From positions 434,001-498,000 of the forward strand of contig NZ_VOHA01000002.1 in assembly GCF_007859315.1 (NCBI RefSeq): 64,000 nucleotides of DNA. The letters are read 5' to 3'. Positions 50,985 to 60,251 of this stretch are shown here, piece by piece. The notes beneath the pieces were generated by a model. The model made no database searches and had not been told where the DNA came from. It saw only the letters and a program-made list of their open reading frames with translations. The stretch's first letter is position 1. The number at the start of each line of letters is the position of its first letter. Source of the stretch: Reyranella sp. CPCC 100927 (lineage in GTDB: Bacteria; Pseudomonadota; Alphaproteobacteria; Reyranellales; Reyranellaceae). The position numbers and the translations under genes were made by a program.

Positions 50985-52649
50985 ATGTCGTCCAACAGCC
51001 TGAGCCAGATCGACCTGCAGATCATGTGGAACCGCCTGATCGCGGTGGTCGAAGAGCAGGCGCAAACCCTGATGCGCACCGCCTTCAGCCCGATCGTACG
51101 CGAAGCCGGCGACCTGTCGGCCGGCGTCTTCGACCTGCACGGCCGCATGCTGGCACAAGCCGTCACCGGCACGCCGGGCCACGTGAACTCGATGGCCGAG
51201 TCGGTGAAGCACTTCATCCGCCATTTTCCGCCCACGACCATGAAGCCGGGCGACATCTACATCACCAACGATCCGTGGATGGGCACCGGCCACACCAACG
51301 ACTTCGTGCTGACCACGCCCTGCTTCAAGAACGGCCGGCTGGTGGCGCTGTTCTCCTGCACCAGCCACCTGACCGACATCGGCGGCATCGGTTTCGGGCC
51401 CGACGCCACCGACGTGTTCATGGAAGGCCTCTACATCCCGATGCTGAAACTCGCCGACCAGGGCCGCATGAACGAGACCCTGATGGCGATGATCCGCGCC
51501 AACACCCGCCTACCGGTCGATACCGAGGGCGACGTCTACTCGCTGGCCGGCTGCAATGACATCGGCTGCCGCCGCCTGGTCGAGATGATGGAGGAGTTCG
51601 GGCTGGCCGATCTCGACACCCTGTCCGCCTTCATCCTGGAGCGCAGCCGCGAGGCCGTGCTGGGCGAGGTCGCCAAGCTGCCCAAGGGCACCTGGCGCAA
51701 CGAGATGATGGTCGACGGCTACGACGCGCCCATCAAGCTGGTCGCCACCACGACCGTGAGCGATGCCGGCATCCATGTCGACTATACCGGCACCGATCCG
51801 CAGGTGCGGCGCGGCATCAACGTGCCGATCGCCTACACCACCGCCTACACCGTCTTCGGCCTGGGCTGCGTGGTGTCGGCGCGCATTCCCAACAACGCCG
51901 GTTCGCTGGCGCCGCTGACCGTATCGGCACCGCCGGGCACCATCCTCAATGCGCAGAAACCGGCGCCGGTGCTGCTGCGCCACGTCATCGGCCAGATGCT
52001 GCCCGACGTCGCGTTCGGCTGCCTGCGCCAGGCGATCCCCGATCGCGTGCCGGCCGAGGGCACGTCGTGCCTGTGGAACCTCAACATGCGCGGCGCCGTG
52101 GCGGAGGGCGACGGCAACTACGGATTCACGATCACGGTGACCAGCAACGGCGGCACGGGCGCACGCCCACAGGCCGATGGCCTGTCGGCGACGGCCTATC
52201 CCTCCGGCGTGCGCGGCACGCCGGTCGAGATCGCCGAATCGATCGCGCCGCTGATCTTCTGGAAGAAGGAGCTGCGCAGCGACAGCGGCGGCGCCGGCGC
52301 GCGGCGCGGCGGCCTGGGCCAGACCATCGAGATCAGCTCCAGCATCGATAAGCCCTTCGACCTGCTGGCGGCGTATGACCGCATCGACTACCCGCCGCGC
52401 GGCCGCGACGGCGGCCAGAACGGCACGCCGGGCTATGTCGGCCTGAAATCGGGCGCGCCGCTCAAGGGCAAGGGTACCCAGACGGTCCCGGCCGATGACC
52501 GCCTGGTGGTGATGACCCCGGGCGGCGGCGGCCTGGGCGATCCGCGCCAGCGCGACCCGCAGCAGGTGACGCACGACGTTGCCGAAGGCCTCGTTTCGGC
52601 CGACACGGCGCAACAGACCTACGGCGTGCCGCTGAAGGCGGCGGAGTGA
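50985..52649 (+). CDS. hydantoinase/oxoprolinase HyuB-type subunit
   Basis: A 554-residue HyuB/acetophenone-carboxylase-like subunit. Family marks: FSPIVREAGDLSAGVFDLHGRMLAQAVTGTPGHVNSM, GDIYITNDPWMGTGHTNDFVL, FSCTSHLTDIGG and near the end GGLGDPRQRDP. It works with a HyuA subunit to hydrolyse or carboxylate lactam or amide rings at the expense of ATP. The HyuA-type gene is 16.5 kb upstream (32406-34502), not adjacent as usual. GGGGAT precedes ATG 50985. It leads the second catabolic island, before a TRAP transporter. Confidence 0.9.
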   Translation: MSSNSLSQIDLQIMWNRLIAVVEEQAQTLMRTAFSPIVREAGDLSAGVFDLHGRMLAQAVTGTPGHVNSMAESVKHFIRHFPPTTMKPGDIYITNDPWMGTGHTNDFVLTTPCFKNGRLVALFSCTSHLTDIGGIGFGPDATDVFMEGLYIPMLKLADQGRMNETLMAMIRANTRLPVDTEGDVYSLAGCNDIGCRRLVEMMEEFGLADLDTLSAFILERSREAVLGEVAKLPKGTWRNEMMVDGYDAPIKLVATTTVSDAGIHVDYTGTDPQVRRGINVPIAYTTAYTVFGLGCVVSARIPNNAGSLAPLTVSAPPGTILNAQKPAPVLLRHVIGQMLPDVAFGCLRQAIPDRVPAEGTSCLWNLNMRGAVAEGDGNYGFTITVTSNGGTGARPQADGLSATAYPSGVRGTPVEIAESIAPLIFWKKELRSDSGGAGARRGGLGQTIEISSSIDKPFDLLAAYDRIDYPPRGRDGGQNGTPGYVGLKSGAPLKGKGTQTVPADDRLVVMTPGGGGLGDPRQRDPQQVTHDVAEGLVSADTAQQTYGVPLKAAE

Positions 52650-52752
52650 TTTTGGACCGCGCGCGTCCACGCGCGCATCGGTGGACACGCACCGGTGCTC
52701 GCTCTTCTCTTCGCTGCGAGCGAATGCGGGCGTGGACGCCCGCGGTCCAAAA
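52650..52752. repeat. 103-bp inverted repeat with 29-base arms
   Basis: The left arm TTTTGGACCGCGCGCGTCCA... (52650-52678) matches the reverse complement of the right arm (52724-52752) at 27 of 29 positions. The arms include a shorter GCGTCCACGC palindrome each. It fills the gap between the HyuB-like and TRAP binding-protein genes. It shares the GGACCGCG start with the 22312-22413 element. Confidence 0.75.
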
Positions 52753-52776
52753 GAAAGACAAACAGGGAGACGCTAG

Positions 52777-53778
52777 ATGACGAAGACACGCCGTGCCTTT
52801 CTCGGCACGATGGGCGGTGCGGCGGCACTGGCCGCCGGCGCCGGCAGCGCACAGGCCCAGGTCAAGTGGGATCTGTCGACGGTATGGCCTGACGGCAACT
52901 TCCACACCCAGAACGCCAAGCGCTTTGTCGAGGCGGTGAAGGCCGCGACCGGCGGTGCGGTGGACATTACGGTGAAGGCCGGCGGCCAGCTCGGCTTCAA
53001 GGGTCCCGAGCATCTGCGCGCCGTGCGTGACGGACTGGTGCCGATGGCCGACGTGCTGAACATCCAGCAGATCGGCGACGAGCCGATGATGGGTACCGAA
53101 TCGGTACCGTTCCTGGTCGGCTCGGCGGACGAACTGAAGGTGCTGCACAAGTACCTGCGGCCGGAATACGAAAAGATCGCGGCCAAGAACAACCAGAAGA
53201 TCATCTACATGGTGCCGTGGCCGACCCAGTACCTGCACCTGAAGGTCAAGGTCGACACGCTCGACGGCTTGAAGAACATCAAGATCCGCGTTCCCGACAA
53301 GAATGCACAGGACATGGTGTCGGCGGTCGGCATGGCGCCGGTGCTGATCCCGTGGGGCGAGACCATCCCGGCACTGGCATCGGGCGCCGTTTCCGGCGTT
53401 TCGACGTCGTCGGTATCGGGCGTCGACGGCAAGTTCTGGGAATTCCTGAAATACGTCTACCCGACCAACCACACGTGGTCGTGCCAGATCGTGACCGTCA
53501 ACCTCGACGCCTGGGGCAAGCTGAAGCCCGACCAGCAGAAGGCGATCGAGGAGCTGGGTAAAAAATTGGAACCCGAGTTCTGGGCGGCATCCCTGAAGGC
53601 CGACACCGACAGCCTCAAACGGCTGACCGATGGCGGCATGGAGGTCGTCGCAATCCCGGACGCGATGATGAAGGACTTCCGCGCCAGGACGGCGCCACTT
53701 CAGCAGGCGTTCATCAAGCGCGTGCCGGCGTCCGAGAAGGTGATCAAGGCCTATCTCGCCGAGATGAAGCGCACCTGA
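52777..53778 (+). CDS. TRAP transporter solute-binding protein C (Tat-exported)
   Basis: A 333-residue DctP-family protein with a twin-arginine signal (KTRRAFLGTMGGAAALAAGAGSAQA). Mature part: VKWDLSTVWPDGNFHTQNAKRFVEAV, VPMADVLNIQQIGDEP and IKIRVPDKNAQDMVSAVGMAPVLIPWGE, the last holding the ligand Arg region. It is not closely related to the two binding proteins at 17.7-20 kb. Tat export of TRAP binding proteins is common when folding needs a cofactor or is fast. It overlaps the small permease gene by one base. Confidence 0.9.
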   Translation: MTKTRRAFLGTMGGAAALAAGAGSAQAQVKWDLSTVWPDGNFHTQNAKRFVEAVKAATGGAVDITVKAGGQLGFKGPEHLRAVRDGLVPMADVLNIQQIGDEPMMGTESVPFLVGSADELKVLHKYLRPEYEKIAAKNNQKIIYMVPWPTQYLHLKVKVDTLDGLKNIKIRVPDKNAQDMVSAVGMAPVLIPWGETIPALASGAVSGVSTSSVSGVDGKFWEFLKYVYPTNHTWSCQIVTVNLDAWGKLKPDQQKAIEELGKKLEPEFWAASLKADTDSLKRLTDGGMEVVAIPDAMMKDFRARTAPLQQAFIKRVPASEKVIKAYLAEMKRT

Positions 53779-54359
53779 TGGCGACAGGAACACGGTTGAA
53801 CGCGGCGGCGCCGGCGCCGCTGCGGCTGCTGCTGGACGGCATCGACAAGCTGAGCCGGCTGGATGGCTGGCTGGGCGCCGGCTGCCTCATCGCGCTGACC
53901 CTGCTGATGCTGGCCGAGGTCATCGTGCGCGCGCTGTCGAATGTCTTCACCTGGGTGCCGGCCGACATCCCGGTGGCCTGGGAATACAGTTCCTACCTGA
54001 TGGCCGCCTGCTTCACCTTCGGCGCCGCCATGACCTTGCGTGCCGGCGGCCATATCCGCGTGTCGCTGGTATTGGCCCGCCTGTCGCCGGGCGCGCGACG
54101 CGTGCTGGAGGGCACCGCCGCGCTGATCGCCACGATCTTTATCGGCTTCATGGCCTACGCCATGGTGCGCTTCACCTGGGGCTCCTACACGCGGGGCCAG
54201 ACCTCGATCTCCAGCGACACGGCGCTGTGGATTCCACAGGCAGTGATCGCGTTCGGCTTTGTCCTGCTCGCCCTGCAGTTCCTCGCCCGCACCATCCAGG
54301 CGGCGCTCGGCCTGAAGCTGGAGGATGAGAGCATGAAAGTGGCATCGGTGGCGGAGTGA
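53778..54359 (+). CDS. TRAP transporter small permease (DctQ-type)
   Basis: A 193-residue four-helix membrane protein: LGAGCLIALTLLMLAEVIVRAL, WEYSSYLMAACFTFGAAMTLRAGGHIRVSLVL (family GGHIRV motif) and SSDTALWIPQAVIAFGFVLLALQFL. Its ATG shares the A of the binding protein's TGA. A 7-bp hairpin (CTGGCCC-CTT-GGGCCAG, 54379-54395) lies between it and the large permease gene. Confidence 0.9.
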   Translation: MATGTRLNAAAPAPLRLLLDGIDKLSRLDGWLGAGCLIALTLLMLAEVIVRALSNVFTWVPADIPVAWEYSSYLMAACFTFGAAMTLRAGGHIRVSLVLARLSPGARRVLEGTAALIATIFIGFMAYAMVRFTWGSYTRGQTSISSDTALWIPQAVIAFGFVLLALQFLARTIQAALGLKLEDESMKVASVAE

Positions 54360-54432
54360 AGCACCGCCCGCACGGCACCTGGCCCCTTGGGCCAGTGCGC
54401 CACTGGAGTAGCGCGCTTCCAGCGAGGATCTG

Positions 54433-55743
54433 ATGGGTTCTGTCGTCTCAACGATGTTCGCCGTGCTGTTTTCGGCCCTGGCCGGCGGTTTGTGGATTGG
54501 ACTGGCACTGGGCGCGACGGGCGCGATCCTGCTATTCATCTTCCGTGACATCCCGCTCGACAAGCTGCTGTCGCAATACGCCTGGAACATCCTGACCACG
54601 CAGGAACTGCTGGCACTGCCGCTGTTCATCGTGATGGGCGAGATCCTGTTCCGCACACGGCTGTCGCGTTCGCTGTTCGACGGATTGGCGCCGTGGGCCG
54701 GTCTGCTGCCGGGCCGGCTGCTGCACGTCAATGTCGTAGGCTGCTCGATCTTTGCCGCAATCTCCGGTTCGTCTGCGGCCACGACCCAGGTCGTGGGCCG
54801 CATGGCGCTTACCGAACTGCTCAAGCGCGGCTATTCCAAGGACATCGCGATCGGCAGCCTGGCCGGTGCCGGCACGCTGGGCTTCCTGATCCCGCCCAGC
54901 AACATCATGATCATCTACGGCGTGCTAGGCGACGTCTCGATCTTGAAGCTGTTCACCGCCGGTTTCATCCCCGGCATGCTGCTGGCCGGCTGCTTCATGG
55001 TCTGGGTGATGATCCATACCGCGATCCGCCGTGACCTTGTGCCGGAGTCCGAGCGTGCCCTGCGCCACGTGTCGATGGCCCAGCGTCTGGCCGCGCTCAA
55101 GGATCTGGCGCCGGCGATCTTCCTGATCCTGGCCGTGCTGGGTTCGATGTATGGCGGCATCGCGACGCCATCGGAAGGCGCCGCCGTGGGCGTGCTGGGC
55201 GCGCTGATCGTGGCGGCGCTGCAGGGTGGCATGACCCTGCAGGCGCTGCGCGATATCGCCGTGGGTTCGGTGCTGACCTGCTCGATGATCGCCATGATCC
55301 TGCTGGGCGCCTCGATCCTGGGCAGCGCTGCCGCCTTCCTCGGCATCCCCAAGGCGATCGCCGACTTTGTCGCGAGCTTCGGGCTGTCGCCCTTCCTGCT
55401 GATCGTGGCACTGATCGCCTTCTACCTGGTGTTGGGCTGCTTCCTCGACGGCTTCTCGATGATCGTCATGACCCTGCCGATCGTGATGCCGATCGTGAAG
55501 GCGGCCGGCTTCGACGAGGTGTGGTTCGGCATCTTCCTGGTGCTGGTGGTCGAGATGGCGCAGATCACACCCCCGGTCGGCTTCAACCTGTTCGTCATCC
55601 AGGGTCTGACCGAGGAAGGGCTCGGCTACATTGCGCGCGTGACATTGCCCTATTTGATCATCATGGTGCTGTTCACCATGATGATCACCGTGTTTCCCGA
55701 GATCGCGCTGTGGCTGCCGCAGGCGCTGGCGGGCGGCAAATAG
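54433..55743 (+). CDS. TRAP transporter large permease (DctM-type)
   Basis: A 436-residue, roughly 12-helix channel subunit: LPLFIVMGEILFRTRLS, GCSIFAAISGSSAATTQVVG, GFLIPPSNIMIIYGVLGDVS, GCFLDGFSMIVMTLPIVMPI and QITPPVGFNLFVIQGLT all fit DctM. With the preceding genes it forms a complete sodium-driven TRAP importer. It is followed nine bases later by the FAD oxidase gene, which implies that the imported compound is that enzyme's substrate or precursor. Confidence 0.9.
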   Translation: MGSVVSTMFAVLFSALAGGLWIGLALGATGAILLFIFRDIPLDKLLSQYAWNILTTQELLALPLFIVMGEILFRTRLSRSLFDGLAPWAGLLPGRLLHVNVVGCSIFAAISGSSAATTQVVGRMALTELLKRGYSKDIAIGSLAGAGTLGFLIPPSNIMIIYGVLGDVSILKLFTAGFIPGMLLAGCFMVWVMIHTAIRRDLVPESERALRHVSMAQRLAALKDLAPAIFLILAVLGSMYGGIATPSEGAAVGVLGALIVAALQGGMTLQALRDIAVGSVLTCSMIAMILLGASILGSAAAFLGIPKAIADFVASFGLSPFLLIVALIAFYLVLGCFLDGFSMIVMTLPIVMPIVKAAGFDEVWFGIFLVLVVEMAQITPPVGFNLFVIQGLTEEGLGYIARVTLPYLIIMVLFTMMITVFPEIALWLPQALAGGK

Positions 55744-55752
55744 GCGCGAACG

Positions 55753-56934
55753 ATGAGTGATACGTACGATGTTGCCATCGTCGGCGGTGGTGCCGTCGGC
55801 AGTTCGATTGCCTATTGGCTGACGCGTGATCCGGCCTGGCGCGGCCGCGTCACGGTGATCGAACGCGATCCGACCTATGCGCGCGCCTCCTCGGCGCTGT
55901 CGGCCAGTTCCATCCGCCAGCAGTTCTCGACGCCGCTCAACATCCATCTGTCGCGCTTCGGCATCGGCTTCCTGCGCCAGGTGCGTGACCTGTTGTCGGT
56001 CGAGGGCGAGCCGCCGGTCGCGCTGGGCTTGCGCGAACCGGGCTACCTGTTCCTGGCATCGGCCGCCGGTGAAGACATCCTGCGCGACAACCATGCCATC
56101 CAACGCCGCGAGGACTGTGCCGTCGAGTTGCTGGACACCGCTGCGCTCAAGGCGCGGTTTCCGTGGATCGATACCGACGGCGTGGTGCTGGCCTCGCATG
56201 GCGTCGCCAACGAGGGCTGGTTCGACGGGCCGGCCCTGATGCAGGCCTTCCGCCGCAAGGCCCGATCGCAGGGCGCCGTCTATCTGCACGATGAAGTCGT
56301 CGGACTGGACCGCACCGGTCGTCGCATCACGGCGCTGCAACTGGCGTCGGGCAAGACGCTGACGGCCGGCCACGTGGTCAACGCCGCCGGCTGCTGGTCG
56401 GCATCGGTGGCGGCGATGGCCGGCGTGTCCCTGCCCGTCGAAGCACGGCGACGCAGCGTCTTCGTCTTCGACTGCCGTGACAAGGTCGAGCCGATGCCGC
56501 TGGTGATCGACACGACGGGCGCCTGGTGCCGGCCCGAGGGTCAGTACTTCATCGGCGGCATCTCGCCGCCGGCGGACCAGGACCCGCCGGATCTGCCGCT
56601 GGAAGCGAACCATGCCGAATGGGACGAACTGGTCTGGCCGGCGCTGGCGGCGCGCGTGCCGGCGTTTGGCGCCGTCAAGGTGGTGAGCACCTGGGCCGGC
56701 TATTACGAGTACAACACCTTCGACCACAACGGCATCGTCGGCCCGCACCCGGAGATCGCCAACCTGCTGTTCGCCACCGGCTTCAGCGGGCATGGCATCC
56801 AGCAGTCGCCCGCCGTCGGCCGGGCCGTCGCCGAGTGGCTGACCCAGGGCCGCTACGTGTCGCTGGACCTGGCGCCGTTCGGCTTCGACCGTATCGCCGC
56901 CAATCGCCCGATCATCGAACGCAACGTGGTGTGA
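55753..56934 (+). CDS. FAD-dependent amino-acid/amine oxidase (DAO family)
   Basis: A 393-residue flavoprotein. The dinucleotide-binding motif VAIVGGGAVGSSIAYWL is at the N-terminus with VTVIERDP at the end of the second strand. SASSIRQQFSTPLNIHLSRFG and YEYNTFDHNGIVGPHPEIANLLFATGFSGHGIQQSPAVGRAVAEW are typical of the DadA/sarcosine/dimethylglycine-like branch. It would oxidise a C-N bond of a D-amino acid or N-alkyl amino acid. It is probably in the same operon as the TRAP genes. Confidence 0.85.
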   Translation: MSDTYDVAIVGGGAVGSSIAYWLTRDPAWRGRVTVIERDPTYARASSALSASSIRQQFSTPLNIHLSRFGIGFLRQVRDLLSVEGEPPVALGLREPGYLFLASAAGEDILRDNHAIQRREDCAVELLDTAALKARFPWIDTDGVVLASHGVANEGWFDGPALMQAFRRKARSQGAVYLHDEVVGLDRTGRRITALQLASGKTLTAGHVVNAAGCWSASVAAMAGVSLPVEARRRSVFVFDCRDKVEPMPLVIDTTGAWCRPEGQYFIGGISPPADQDPPDLPLEANHAEWDELVWPALAARVPAFGAVKVVSTWAGYYEYNTFDHNGIVGPHPEIANLLFATGFSGHGIQQSPAVGRAVAEWLTQGRYVSLDLAPFGFDRIAANRPIIERNVV

Positions 56935-56943
56935 GGAATATCT

Positions 56944-57028
56944 CCTGGGAGCGCGGGCCTGCGGCCCGCATCAGGCGAAAACGTTGCTTTCGCCTGACAT
57001 GAGCGGGCGGGACGCCCGCGCTCCCAGG
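56944..57028. repeat. nested palindromic element (copy 2)
   Basis: Perfect 15-bp outer arms CCTGGGAGCGCGGGC (56944-56958) and GCCCGCGCTCCCAGG (57014-57028), with an inner perfect 10-bp hairpin TCAGGCGAAA...TTTCGCCTGA (56971-56997). Same family as 9745-9833 and 59195-59284. If read from its ATG (56999) it encodes MSGRDARAPR, nearly the peptide found in the ABC ATPase. Confidence 0.85.
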
Positions 57029-57113
57029 GTGCTATGGGCAAGGGAAAACGTGCTTTGACGCCTGATTTGCGGCACACTGCCGTCAACGACAACCAACGGT
57101 GCGGAGCCCCCTC

Positions 57114-58130
57114 ATGAGCGACCCCCGTTCCTTTCCCAAGCCGCAATCGGGCATGGTGGTGCCGCGCTTTGGCGGCATCGCCACCTTCATGCGTCTGCCC
57201 GCCTTCACCGATCCGGCCGAGGTCGACATCGGCCTGGTCGGCGTGCCGTGGGACGGCGGCACCACCAATCGGCCCGGCGCCCGCCACGGTCCCCGCCAGA
57301 TGCGCGACATGTCGACCCTGATGCGCCGCGTCCACCATGTCAGCAACATCGAACCCTACACGCTGGCGCGCATCGGCGATCTGGGCGACACGCCCGTCAA
57401 TCCGGCCAGTGTCGACGACAGCCTGACGCGCATCGAGGCGTTCTACGCCAAGCTGCACAAAGCAGGCGTCGTGCCGCTGTCGGCGGGCGGTGACCATCTC
57501 GTCACCCTGCCGATCCTGCGCGCCATCGCCCGCAAGCGGCCGCTGGGCATGGTGCATTTCGACGCCCACAGCGACACCTGGGATACCTATTTCGGCGGCT
57601 ACAAATACACCCACGGCACGCCCTTCCGCCGCGCCATCGAGGAAGGCCTGCTCGATCCCAAGCGCATCGTGCAGATCGGCATCCGCGGCTCGCTCTACGG
57701 CAATGCCGACATGGCCTGGGCCTACGACCAGGGCATCCGGGTCATCACCATCGAGGAGTATTTCGACCTCGGCGTCGACAAGGTGATCGAAGAGGCGCGC
57801 CGTGTGGTGGGCGACGGCGCCACCTATGTCAGCTTCGACGTTGACGGCCTCGATCCCGTGTTCGCGCCCGGTACCGGCACGCCGGAGGTCGGCGGCTACT
57901 CCACGCACGAGGCGCAGCGCATGATCCGCGGCCTGCGCGGACTGGACCTGGTGGGTGCCGACGTGGTTGAGGTCTCGCCGCCGTTCGATCCCAGCGGCAA
58001 TACCGCACTGGTCGGCGTCACCATGATGTGGGAGCTGATGTGCCTGCTGGCCGAGTGCGTCGCAAAACGGCGGACACAGCCGACAACGAAGCGGCGACGG
58101 TTCGCCCGCCGGAATAATCACAACGTTTAA
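57114..58130 (+). CDS. agmatinase/arginase family ureohydrolase
   Basis: A 338-residue binuclear manganese enzyme. Metal ligands are visible as GGDH, HFDAHSDTWD (D-x-H-x-D) and SFDVDGLDP (D-x-D). The PGTGTPEVGG loop is typical of agmatinase-type enzymes rather than arginases. It would release urea from a guanidino compound such as agmatine, guanidinobutyrate or guanidinopropionate. ATG 57114 has GCGGAG upstream. The C-terminal 20 residues are an unusual basic tail (KRRTQPTTKRRRFARRNNHNV). Confidence 0.85.
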   Translation: MSDPRSFPKPQSGMVVPRFGGIATFMRLPAFTDPAEVDIGLVGVPWDGGTTNRPGARHGPRQMRDMSTLMRRVHHVSNIEPYTLARIGDLGDTPVNPASVDDSLTRIEAFYAKLHKAGVVPLSAGGDHLVTLPILRAIARKRPLGMVHFDAHSDTWDTYFGGYKYTHGTPFRRAIEEGLLDPKRIVQIGIRGSLYGNADMAWAYDQGIRVITIEEYFDLGVDKVIEEARRVVGDGATYVSFDVDGLDPVFAPGTGTPEVGGYSTHEAQRMIRGLRGLDLVGADVVEVSPPFDPSGNTALVGVTMMWELMCLLAECVAKRRTQPTTKRRRFARRNNHNV

Positions 58131-58208
58131 GGTCACGCACCGAAGCGCCGACTGGACACCAGCGCGGCTGCGCTCGCCAATGGCGCCCGCCATGTTGGGG
58201 GGAGCGCA

Positions 58209-59186
58209 ATGCGTCGTACGGTCTACGCTTCGATCAAGTTCACTCTTGCCGCCGCTGCGGCGGCCATCGGGTTTGTGGCAGCGAACACAGCGGCCATCGC
58301 ACAGATCCAGTTCGTGTCGCCATACCCGCCCGGCGGCGTCACCGATATCGTGAGCCGCACTTTGGCTGATGGCATCGGCAAGAGCCTCAACGAGACCGTG
58401 ATCGTGCTGAACAAGCCGGGCGCGAACGGCATGATCGGTTCGGACTTCGTCGCCAAGTCACGGCCGGACGGCAAGACCTTGCTGCTGGTGGCAGCCGCGC
58501 ACGCCATCAATCCGAGCATGCATGCCAAGATGGCCTATGATCCCTTCAAGGATCTCGTGGGCGTCTCCCTGATCGGCAAGACCGGTCCGGTGATCTTCGC
58601 CTCGGCCAAGGCGCCATTCACGACCCTGCAGGAGCTGGTGGCCTACGCCAAGAAGCACCCCGGCAAGGTGACATATGCATCCTCCGGTGTGGGATCCGGC
58701 GCGCACCTCGTGGGTGAACTGTTGTGCCAGACGCTCGGCATCGACATGACCCATGTCGTCTACAAGGGGTCAGAGGCCGCCCTGATCGATCTGTTCAACG
58801 GCGACATCTCGCTGTTCATCAACACCATGCAGACCTGGGCACAGCACGGCAGCAGCGGCAAGCTGCGGGCATTGGCGATCGTCAGCGAAAAGCGCTGGCC
58901 GCGGGCACCGGACGTCCCCACCGTCCACGAGACCGTCGCGCCGGGCCTGATCGCCGACAGCTTCCTCGGCGTCCTGGCGCCGGCCGGCACGGCCGCTGCT
59001 ACCGTGGATACCTATTCGAAGACCATCGCCGCGATCGTCGCGCGCCAGGACGTCAGCGAACGGCTGATGGACTTCGGCATCGAGCCGACCGGATCGACAC
59101 CCGCCGCCTTCGATGCCTTCATCGCGTCCGAGGCCCGGAAATGGGGTGACCTGATCCGCGCCAGGAACATCAAGCCCGACCGCTAG
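58209..59186 (+). CDS. Bug family (TctC-type) solute-binding protein 3
   Basis: A 325-residue Bug protein with a long signal peptide (ending AAIAQ) and the motif FVSPYPPGGVTDIVSRTLADGIG. Later SRPDGKTLLLVAAAHAINPS and GKVTYASSGVGSGAHLVGELL correspond to the domain 1 ligand loops. It is divergent in sequence from Bug 1 and 2 and so probably binds a different ligand. No TctAB genes nearby. It stands alone between the ureohydrolase and pxpA. Confidence 0.9.
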   Translation: MRRTVYASIKFTLAAAAAAIGFVAANTAAIAQIQFVSPYPPGGVTDIVSRTLADGIGKSLNETVIVLNKPGANGMIGSDFVAKSRPDGKTLLLVAAAHAINPSMHAKMAYDPFKDLVGVSLIGKTGPVIFASAKAPFTTLQELVAYAKKHPGKVTYASSGVGSGAHLVGELLCQTLGIDMTHVVYKGSEAALIDLFNGDISLFINTMQTWAQHGSSGKLRALAIVSEKRWPRAPDVPTVHETVAPGLIADSFLGVLAPAGTAAATVDTYSKTIAAIVARQDVSERLMDFGIEPTGSTPAAFDAFIASEARKWGDLIRARNIKPDR

Positions 59187-59194
59187 AGCGACTT

Positions 59195-59284
59195 CCTGGG
59201 AGCGCGGGCGTCCCGCCCGCTCAAGCTGAAACCGAGGCTTCCGCCTGGCATGACATGAGCGGGCGAGACGCTCGCGCTCCCAGG
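59195..59284. repeat. nested palindromic element (copy 3)
   Basis: Outer arms CCTGGGAGCGCGGGCG (59195-59210) and CGCTCGCGCTCCCAGG (59269-59284) pair with one mismatch; inner parts TCCCGCCCGC and GAGCGGGCGAGA also pair. Same family as 56944-57028 and 9745-9833. It starts eight bases after the Bug 3 stop. Confidence 0.85.
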
Positions 59285-59437
59285 ATTTCCATCGTCGCTC
59301 TCACTGTCATCCCCGCGAAAGCGACGACACCAGCGGCTGATCCGCGCCCACGCCCCTGCCACTCCTGCAATTTACAACAGTCCGTGGACTCGTCAGGATT
59401 CGGGCTTCGGACAACCGCGGGCCCCACGAGGACCGAC

Positions 59438-60193
59438 ATGACGTTGCTGAATTGCGATATGGGCGAAAGCTACGGAATCTGGCGGCTGGGTGATGACCGC
59501 CGGATCATGCCGGCGATCCATGTCGCCAACGTCGCCTGCGGCTTCCACGCGTCCGACTTCAACCACATGCGCGCCACGGTGCGGCTCGCCAAGGCAAACG
59601 GCGTGGCGGTGGGTGCCCATCCGTCCTTGCCGGACCGGCAGGGGTTCGGCCGGCGCGAGATGCGGATCGGCCGCGAAGAGCTGGCCAACTGCCTGATCTA
59701 CCAGATCGGCGCGTTGAAAGGATTTCTCGACGCCGAGGGCATGTCGCTGTTCCACATCAAGCCGCACGGGTCCCTGTACGGCATGGCGGCACGCAATCCC
59801 GAGATCGCGCATGCCATCTGCGATGCCGCCGACATCTTCAAGGTGGCGCTGCTGGGCATGATCAACACCGAGCATGAACGCGTCTATGTCGCGCGCGGCC
59901 ATCGCTTCATCGCCGAATACTATGTCGACCTCGACTATGCCGATGACGGCAGCCTGATCATCACCCAGGAGCATGATCCCGTGGATCCGCAGGAGGCCGT
60001 CAACCGCGGCCGGCGGGCGATCCGGGAGGGCCTGACGCGCTCCACCGGTGGCAAGGATATCGCCGTGCGCGCCGACACCATCTGCGTTCATTCCGATACG
60101 CCCGGCGCGCACCGGATTGCCGAGACCTTGTACAACACCCTGCTCGCCGACGGGTTGATCGAGCCCCGCCGCGCCACGGCAACGGTATCCTGA
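59438..60193 (+). CDS. pxpA: 5-oxoprolinase subunit A (LamB/YcsF family)
   Basis: A 251-residue enzyme of the LamB/YcsF family: LLNCDMGESYGIWRLGDD at the N-terminus, ANVACGFHASDF, VGAHPSLPDRQGFGRREM and HIKPHGSLYG are family signatures. In Bacillus and E. coli PxpA works with PxpB and PxpC to hydrolyse 5-oxoproline with ATP. No pxpB or pxpC is seen here, so partners are elsewhere or it acts on another lactam. GAGGA lies six bases before ATG 59438. It is followed by an M20 hydrolase. Confidence 0.9.
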   Translation: MTLLNCDMGESYGIWRLGDDRRIMPAIHVANVACGFHASDFNHMRATVRLAKANGVAVGAHPSLPDRQGFGRREMRIGREELANCLIYQIGALKGFLDAEGMSLFHIKPHGSLYGMAARNPEIAHAICDAADIFKVALLGMINTEHERVYVARGHRFIAEYYVDLDYADDGSLIITQEHDPVDPQEAVNRGRRAIREGLTRSTGGKDIAVRADTICVHSDTPGAHRIAETLYNTLLADGLIEPRRATATVS

Positions 60194-60251
60194 ACATCCC
60201 GGGCGATTTGAGGTAGGGTCGCGGCCAGTGACAGCAGTGGAGCGGACATCC

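Noticed and set aside
54925-56793. 622-codon frame antisense to the DctM and FAD oxidase genes
   Set aside because: His/Asp/Gln-rich shadow without motifs; the sense genes are well supported.
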